In this document: piece by piece, positions 61,750 through 64,000 of the stretch
Numbering within the stretch: position 1 is the stretch's first letter
How the letters are laid out: each line of letters begins with the position of its first letter
Origin: Paenibacillus sp. 37
Lineage (GTDB): Bacteria; Bacillota; Bacilli; Paenibacillales; Paenibacillaceae
NCBI RefSeq assembly: GCF_008386395.1
Contig: NZ_CP043761.1
Span: forward strand, 2,790,001 to 2,854,000
Direction of reading: 5' to 3'
Length of the DNA: 64,000 nt
Program-made: the position numbers and the translations under genes
The notes under the pieces: generated by a model
Database searches by the model: none
Seen by the model: the letters and a program-made list of their open reading frames with translations, nothing else
What the model was told of the DNA's origin: nothing

Positions 61750-64000
61750 ATTCCTCTTGTCGTTCGTTCAACCGTTAATGCTACGGGAGCAATTACATTT
61801 ACAGGAAATACGCTTGGACTGAGTCGTTCAGAAACGGCGGGAGTACCCGGAACACAGGATAGTATTGGAGGTTTTACCACAACCAACACCAGCGTCCAAT
61901 ACGGCACCTACCCACTGGGGACCACAAGCTTGTATCAGAGTAACAGTTCCGCTGCTATCCTTGTTCTTCCTGCGGGAAGTACCGTTCTGTATGCGGAATT
62001 AATCTGGGGCGGAAGTTATATCAATGGAACTGTCAATCTGAGCTCAGCGATCAACAATCCGGTAACGTTCACTACCCCTGCAGGTTCATTCAGTGTTACA
62101 CCTGACCCGGTGACTTACAATCAGTTTGATCTGGGTAACAACGCCGCAGGTTATGTACGTTCCGCCAATGTGACGACACTTGTACAAAATGGGGGAGCAG
62201 GTACATATATCACCGGAGCAGTGGTAGGGACTATAGTTATTACAAATGATTCCACGGCCAATCATGCGGGATGGACACTTGGCGTTATTTATCAGAATCC
62301 CAATCTCCCTTTTCGCAACATGTCTTTGCGTGCAGGCGGCGTACTTGTGCAATCCACTTCACCACCGGTCGTAACAACATTGACTGGATTCGCCACCCCC
62401 CTCTCCGGTGTACTCGGAGGAAGAGCGCTGTTCAGTGCCCAGGAAGGTGACGCGAACCGGACTGGAGATCAGGCATTATTCGGGCCAACCTCAGCTACAT
62501 CGGTTGCTTTGTCCGGGCCCAATAATCTGGCTGCGAACTTTTTTGCATCCCAAATCAATGGGGATACGGGAGCGCTTAACACAACAGGGACTTTCGGAAC
62601 ACGAAACCAGACTAACGGGGCCCCAGGCACCAATATTATCGGTGGACGACAAGGCTGGGATATTACCAATGTGGATGTATCTGCGAGACTGATTAACAAC
62701 CAGTCTTCTGCTGTGTTAACGCTGACGACCTCGGGGGATGCCTACATTGTCAATGCCAATGCGATTCAGGTGGATATCAATGCGCCCAAAATTACAGTGG
62801 CCAAGGCATCCGTTGCCTCCGGCGCGGTGGCGGGAGATAGTGTTCTCTATACTGTTACCGTCAGCAATGCAGGTACAGCCAGTGCGGCCAGCGTTGTGTT
62901 ATCCGATTCACTGCCTGCAGGGCTTACCTTCATTCCAGGGAGTGTAACGGTCGCAGGGATACCCCGCCCAACACTCGATGTGACCGCAGGCATTCCGCTG
63001 GGTTCATTAAACCTGTCCAGCAGCATCGTAGTCACCTATCGTGCGCTCATTGGTCAGGATGCAAGCATATTGCAGCTGGTGAATTCAGCGAATGCCGCTT
63101 TTACATTTCAAAGTGTGGCAGGGGGGGCAGTGATTACGGGAGTTATTCCGTCCAATAACTCCACCCTTACTGTTTATTCGCCAAACCTGTCCGTTGTGAA
63201 ATCGGCGAGTACCACCAATGCCACGGTGGGTGACCTGGTTACCTATACACTCCAAGTGAACAACGGAGGGAATGTTGCTGCCAACGTTACATTGAGGGAT
63301 AACATACCAAGTGGTAGCTCATATGTAGCAGGCAGCTTTCGTCTGAATGGAAATGTGATTGCTGGTGCCAATCCGGTTACTGGCGTTAATCTGGGGAGCC
63401 TCGCGGCAGGAAGTGCCAATACCGTGACCTTTCAGGTGCTTGTAACAAGCTTGCCGACACCGCCGACTCTTGTGGATCAGGCTACGGCTTCTTATTCCTT
63501 TAATTCACCTGATGGTCGGACGATCACGGGAAACATCGCCTCGAATACCTTAACGATCCCGGTAACATTGCCCAATGTGACCACGGTAAAATCAGCATCC
63601 GTTACCGATGTTGCAGTCGGGGAGACCTTCACGTACACCATAGTTACTACCAACAGCGGTATTCAGGTGATTAACAATGTGGTACTTACAGATGCGCTCC
63701 CTGCTGGAACAACCTTTGTTTCTGGCAGTGCAACCGTAAGAGGAACTGTCGTACCGTCTGCGAATCCGAGCAGTGGCATCTCTATTGGGACATTGGCGGC
63801 CGGAAGTTCTGCAACGGTGACGTTTCAGGTGAATGTGCAGTCTCTTCCTGCTTCAGGTTCTTTAGTTAATCGAGCGGTAGTGTCCTATAGCTCTGGTTCG
63901 TTCACGGGCATTTCCAACTCCAATTCCATTACAACCCCTGTATACCAAGCCGTTGTCGGTATCAACAAGTCGGCAAGCCAAACCAATGCGACACTGGGGG
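61750..64000 (+). CDS. DUF11-repeat surface protein, 3' end beyond the window, probable ATT start
   Basis: The frame stays open from the TAG at 61717 to the window end (750 codons from 61750). The N-terminal domain (about 1-340) has GAITFTGNTLGLSRSETAGV and VLYAELIWGGSYINGTVNL, then tandem DUF11 modules of about 130 residues (from 62785, 63181, 63571 and about 63949), each with a KSAS-type opening, VGDxVTYTL-type strand and LPAGxTFVxGS. Such proteins of Bacillus and Paenibacillus form extracellular beta-sandwich rods. Start: AGGGGAGGTGATC is a near-perfect SD placed 5-6 nt before ATT (61750), giving PLVVRS after Met, as in relatives starting M-P. A GTG at 61741 is in frame but inside the SD. 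No signal peptide is seen. Confidence 0.88.
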   Translation, partial: MPLVVRSTVNATGAITFTGNTLGLSRSETAGVPGTQDSIGGFTTTNTSVQYGTYPLGTTSLYQSNSSAAILVLPAGSTVLYAELIWGGSYINGTVNLSSAINNPVTFTTPAGSFSVTPDPVTYNQFDLGNNAAGYVRSANVTTLVQNGGAGTYITGAVVGTIVITNDSTANHAGWTLGVIYQNPNLPFRNMSLRAGGVLVQSTSPPVVTTLTGFATPLSGVLGGRALFSAQEGDANRTGDQALFGPTSATSVALSGPNNLAANFFASQINGDTGALNTTGTFGTRNQTNGAPGTNIIGGRQGWDITNVDVSARLINNQSSAVLTLTTSGDAYIVNANAIQVDINAPKITVAKASVASGAVAGDSVLYTVTVSNAGTASAASVVLSDSLPAGLTFIPGSVTVAGIPRPTLDVTAGIPLGSLNLSSSIVVTYRALIGQDASILQLVNSANAAFTFQSVAGGAVITGVIPSNNSTLTVYSPNLSVVKSASTTNATVGDLVTYTLQVNNGGNVAANVTLRDNIPSGSSYVAGSFRLNGNVIAGANPVTGVNLGSLAAGSANTVTFQVLVTSLPTPPTLVDQATASYSFNSPDGRTITGNIASNTLTIPVTLPNVTTVKSASVTDVAVGETFTYTIVTTNSGIQVINNVVLTDALPAGTTFVSGSATVRGTVVPSANPSSGISIGTLAAGSSATVTFQVNVQSLPASGSLVNRAVVSYSSGSFTGISNSNSITTPVYQAVVGINKSASQTNATLG
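62785..64000 (+). repeat. Tandem DUF11 coding repeats (at least four)
   Basis: Period about 378-396 bp at 62785, 63181, 63571 and about 63949, the last cut by the window edge. At protein level each unit opens with a P-x-x-x-V-x-K-(S/A)-x-S pattern. The repeats are diverged in DNA, so they are old duplications. Confidence 0.8.

Overview
The window looks like a chromosomal stretch of a Paenibacillus-type, endospore-forming Bacillota. The evidence is strong Shine-Dalgarno sites (GGAGG and variants) before most genes, frequent TTG/GTG starts, a spore-coat transglutaminase (tgl), a GlgC/GlgD pair, a seven-subunit Mrp antiporter operon, a B. subtilis-like TreR operator and a long DUF11 surface protein. 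No phage, insertion sequence, CRISPR array, rRNA or tRNA was seen. The assignment rests on gene content and motifs read by eye.

Layout. 1-8.5 kb: 5'-truncated PPDK-like protein without its phosphohistidine domain, LtaS-type synthase, luciferase-like monooxygenase, phosphoprotein phosphatase, Mn-dependent pyrophosphatase (ppaC), IF-3 paralogue. 8.6-17.3 kb: tgl (minus), a large PAS hybrid histidine kinase, a KhtT-like N-domain orphan, a lipoprotein, a 30-residue membrane peptide, an M3 oligopeptidase and an iron alcohol dehydrogenase. 17.3-31.1 kb: carbohydrate block with glgC-glgD-glgP, AraC regulator, VanZ-like protein, GH13 alpha-glucosidase, UPF0173 hydrolase, dicarboxylate symporter and the trehalose pair treA-treP (treP to 33.2 kb) behind a TreR-like operator. 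33.4-43.2 kb: hydrolases, small proteins, a probable AbrB-family remnant, MFS transporter and O-methyltransferase divergent from a LysR regulator, a DUF1275 protein, the alarmone synthetase sasA coupled to a Bcr/CflA efflux pump, and a Gly/Pro-rich protein. 43.5-51.7 kb: Fur-box-controlled siderophore-binding lipoprotein, flavin reductase-like protein, type III polyketide synthase with an MMPL exporter, and two secreted or cytosolic esterase-type enzymes. 51.8-57.7 kb: mrp operon on the minus strand with mrpA and mrpB fused. 58-61.5 kb: two diguanylate cyclases around a conserved unknown protein. 61.7 kb to the end: a DUF11-repeat surface protein running off the window, probably starting with ATT.

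The most unusual signal is a family of four dispersed intergenic elements (6653-6882, 20234-20528, 24730-24924, 43313-43542). All are in the same orientation and all lie upstream of plus-strand genes. They share a core but have inverted-repeat ends. The helix closing the core is kept by compensatory changes: GACAGAA/TTCTGTC in two copies, GATAGAA/TTCTATC in one, and an unrelated but still paired sequence in the fourth. At least one copy lies between a good promoter and its gene (ppaC), and another sits inside the glg operon, so the element is probably transcribed as a structured leader RNA. I do not recognise it as a named family.

A second, smaller dispersed motif (about 24 bp, GTTCAAAAAGACC core) occurs three times. 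Where it matters, start codons were chosen by Shine-Dalgarno spacing rather than by longest open frame.
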